Shown here: positions 19,113 through 21,008 of the stretch, piece after piece
How the letters are laid out: the number at the start of each line of letters is the position of its first letter
How positions within the stretch are numbered: the first letter of the stretch is position 1
Translations under genes and position numbers: made by a program
The notes under the pieces: model-generated
Seen by the model: the letters and a program-made list of their open reading frames with translations, nothing else
Database searches by the model: none
Told to the model about the DNA's origin: nothing
DNA from: Globomyces pollinis-pini
Lineage: Eukaryota; Chytridiomycota; Chytridiomycetes; Rhizophydiales; Globomycetaceae
Assembly (NCBI GenBank): GCA_025399215.1
Contig: MU621377.1
Coordinates: 1 to 21,008, forward strand
DNA: 21,008 nucleotides
Direction of reading: 5' to 3'

Positions 19113-20768
19113 TTATTGCAACACAGTGAAGTATTCATTCACATGGTTGATGTTGATAGCATGGGAACGAAGCCCTATGAAGTGATCTGGTCGAATGATC
19201 ATCATACATTCTCCAATCACCCCACACCTAGCATACATTTCTTTCTCCGAATCCGTAATGATTTGGTAATTGTCAACAAATCTGTTTGAATCCAAGATCT
19301 CTTTGCCAATGGAGTGTAATTGTTTGTTTTTTACGGAATCTGAACCTTCAAAGAGTATTACCTTGAACTTGGTACTCTTAATGAAAGATTCTGAGTCAGG
19401 TAGGAGTTTGTGGAGATTCGATTTGAATTTCTCACCAGCTTTGATTCTACTCATGAATAGATACCGAACGGCGGACCAAATAGATGTGAGACTCCAGTTG
19501 ATAGCCCAGCGGTCACTTGATAGTTTTGACTTAAAACGAATGTCCATGTTGATTGTGTGGAGAAGAATTGAGTCAAGTACACCAACTTTCTTAAAAACAG
19601 GGAACAGAAAATTTGAAAGAAATTCGGTCACCATATGAGGTTTGGGTTTATTGTTGTCTTCGGCAATCCGTCCCTGTTCCACTGCAATCTTGCCATTTGG
19701 TCTCATTTCCGTTTCGTAAGTCTCCAAAAGTGATCGGCTAGCATATCCTTTTACAACAAACGCAATCTTCCACCCTATGTTTCCAGCATCCTGGATACCA
19801 AAGTTCATTCCCAAACCAGCCATAGGGTCTGAGCTATGTGCAGCATCTCCTGCAAGAAAGATTCGATTTTGATTCCAATAACTGGATGCAATGCGATTAT
19901 TTGCTCGGAAATGTGCTTTCCAGATAACATCATTCAAGCTCGTCACTGGAAATTGTCGATGTGCCATAATCTTCAAATATGCTTCATCAGAAACTGGCAA
20001 TGGGATTCTATTTCCATGATTATCCAGGTTTTCTGATAAAAACTCCTGTTCTTCATGCTCTAGTAATGGAATGGCACAAACCATAGTATCATTTGGTAAT
20101 TCCATACTAAAGTAACCACCCTGAGAAGCAACAGAAGCTAGCAAATCACCTTTTGGAAACTGAAATGAATCAGTCTTGAAATGAATTCCAATACAAGTGT
20201 GTTTGTTTGTGGTTCCTTCATACTTGATTCCTAGTCGCTTTCGCGTTGGTGATCGTGCACCATCAGCAGCAACCACAAATTTAACTTTTATCTGATGAAT
20301 CGTTTGAGAAACATCATGAGCGCTGTAGTAGCTCACTAGCACAACATCTCCTACGTCTTTCAGTTCTGTAATGTGATAGCCTCGAAGTATTTTTTGATTC
20401 TGGCGTTCCAAATATCCATTCAAGGACTTTTCGGTAAACCATTGTTCCATCCCGAGAACATAAGGATATTTTGTATGTTTGGAAAGGAAGTCTTCATACT
20501 CCTGTTGGACACCTTCAATGAAGTCGCCTTTCACAAATTTCACAGCGGTGTGTTTAACACCATAATTAACAATATCTCTGGCCACTCCATAGGGCTCTAA
20601 GATTTCGATGGTAGGAGGATTAACACCAGCACCAGTTGACTTGATTTCTGGTTCTAACCTTTTGTCCACTATTTGGAAGCTTGATACTCCTTGACGAATG
20701 AGTTCAGCAGCACAAGTCAAGCCTACTGGACCTCCACCAATGATTAATACATCACAATCTCGTAGCAT
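19113..20768 (-). CDS. Class A FAD-dependent aromatic monooxygenase, copy 2
   Basis: Intronless, 551 residues from the ATG at 20768. This start is chosen because it aligns with copy 1 (MLRDCDVLIIGGGPVGL against MLVDCDVLIIGGGPVGL). A frame open to an upstream ATG at 20912 would add 48 residues that copy 1 lacks. The same signatures are present: GGGPVG, AADGARSPTRKRLG, and IFLAGDAAHSSDPMAGLGM. N-terminal substrate-side regions differ clearly from copy 1 (for example STGAGVNPPTIEILEPYGVA against STGTTVTPPTMEVLESYGLT), so the two may act on different substrates. About the last 390 coding bases are roughly 95% identical to copy 1 by eye. It could act in catabolism of aromatics or in tailoring of a secondary metabolite; no other pathway gene is visible in the window. 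Confidence 0.92.
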   Translation of the reverse strand: MLRDCDVLIIGGGPVGLTCAAELIRQGVSSFQIVDKRLEPEIKSTGAGVNPPTIEILEPYGVARDIVNYGVKHTAVKFVKGDFIEGVQQEYEDFLSKHTKYPYVLGMEQWFTEKSLNGYLERQNQKILRGYHITELKDVGDVVLVSYYSAHDVSQTIHQIKVKFVVAADGARSPTRKRLGIKYEGTTNKHTCIGIHFKTDSFQFPKGDLLASVASQGGYFSMELPNDTMVCAIPLLEHEEQEFLSENLDNHGNRIPLPVSDEAYLKIMAHRQFPVTSLNDVIWKAHFRANNRIASSYWNQNRIFLAGDAAHSSDPMAGLGMNFGIQDAGNIGWKIAFVVKGYASRSLLETYETEMRPNGKIAVEQGRIAEDNNKPKPHMVTEFLSNFLFPVFKKVGVLDSILLHTINMDIRFKSKLSSDRWAINWSLTSIWSAVRYLFMSRIKAGEKFKSNLHKLLPDSESFIKSTKFKVILFEGSDSVKNKQLHSIGKEILDSNRFVDNYQIITDSEKEMYARCGVIGECMMIIRPDHFIGLRSHAININHVNEYFTVLQ

Positions 20769-21008
20769 TATGTGAAGAAGAAAAGCTGAATTGAGAACGT
20801 AGAGAGTGGCATTATGATCTGGGTACTGAATAGAATTTTGGGGGATCCCATTTTGTGTTACCATTGATCCTAAACCACTACAAATGGATAAACTTATCAT
20901 TTGGCAAACCATATTTGATTTTTTATAACCGTCTTTTGGAAACGATAGAGTTCTAGAAGAAAACTGGGTTCAAATATGATAGTCGTTTGCCAATTCAAGC
21001 AACTTTTG
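20769..21008. other. Upstream flank of monooxygenase copy 2, to the window edge
   Basis: An open frame in phase with copy 2 runs through to 20912 but has no counterpart in copy 1, so I read it as 5' flank. Nothing else is recognised up to the edge. Confidence 0.4.

Noticed and set aside
20769..20912. A 48-residue N-terminal extension of monooxygenase copy 2
   Set aside because: Copy 1 begins at the equivalent of 20768, and the flavin fold must start near the N-terminus. The extension has no matching sequence in copy 1, though an alternative start cannot be fully excluded.

Overview
The window looks like AT-rich nuclear DNA of a eukaryote, most likely a fungus. The clues are a fused bifunctional HIS7, a Bem3-type PX-PH-RhoGAP protein, the tRNA-splicing endonuclease subunit Sen34, a BAR-domain protein, short repeat-bearing secreted proteins and polymerase III tRNA genes. 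I cannot name the species. Its introns are extremely short: I resolved 40 introns in eight genes by requiring open frame, GT..AG ends and family or sequence continuity. They run from 24 to 69 nt with a median of 29 nt, and 38 of the 40 are 42 nt or less. Several carry a TACTAAC or CTAAC/CTAAT branch-like box just before the acceptor. Every gene model below rests on these introns; translated as simple open frames the genes look broken, but they are not.

Layout, left to right. The first 130 bases hold the tail of an unidentified plus-strand frame. An S66 LD-carboxypeptidase (MccF-like) follows at 631-1701 (+). A tight three-gene tRNA cluster, Lys(TTT)-Ala(AGC)-Phe(GAA), sits at 2103-2326 (+). 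HIS7 lies at 2528-4210 (-) and is divergent from the Bem3-type RhoGAP at 4537-8144 (+). SEN34 at 8305-9089 (-) converges on the RhoGAP gene. Two unrecognised minus-strand genes follow with about 40-60 bp between them: a 287-residue protein (9194-10232) and a seven-bladed WD40 protein with a helical tail (10270-12346). A BAR-domain gene (12653-14157, +) is divergent from the WD40 gene.

From 14.5 kb the character changes to accessory or secreted functions. Two convergent genes encode predicted secreted proteins (14547-15962, + and 16159-16782, -). They share a near-identical 12-residue motif, LARP[ST]G.NRISK, at almost the same distance from the N-terminus; the first also carries an 18-residue Tyr/Gln-rich tandem repeat array. 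Two tandem, intronless class A FAD monooxygenases (17094-18752 and 19113-20768, both -) fill the right end; their 3' quarters are nearly identical, which points to gene conversion.

The core genes serve separate housekeeping roles: histidine synthesis, Rho/Cdc42 signalling, tRNA splicing, membrane curvature and translation. I see no sign that they form one pathway. The most interesting points are the ultra-short introns, the tRNA tricistron with 4-nt and 1-nt spacers, and the motif-sharing secreted pair beside the duplicated monooxygenases.
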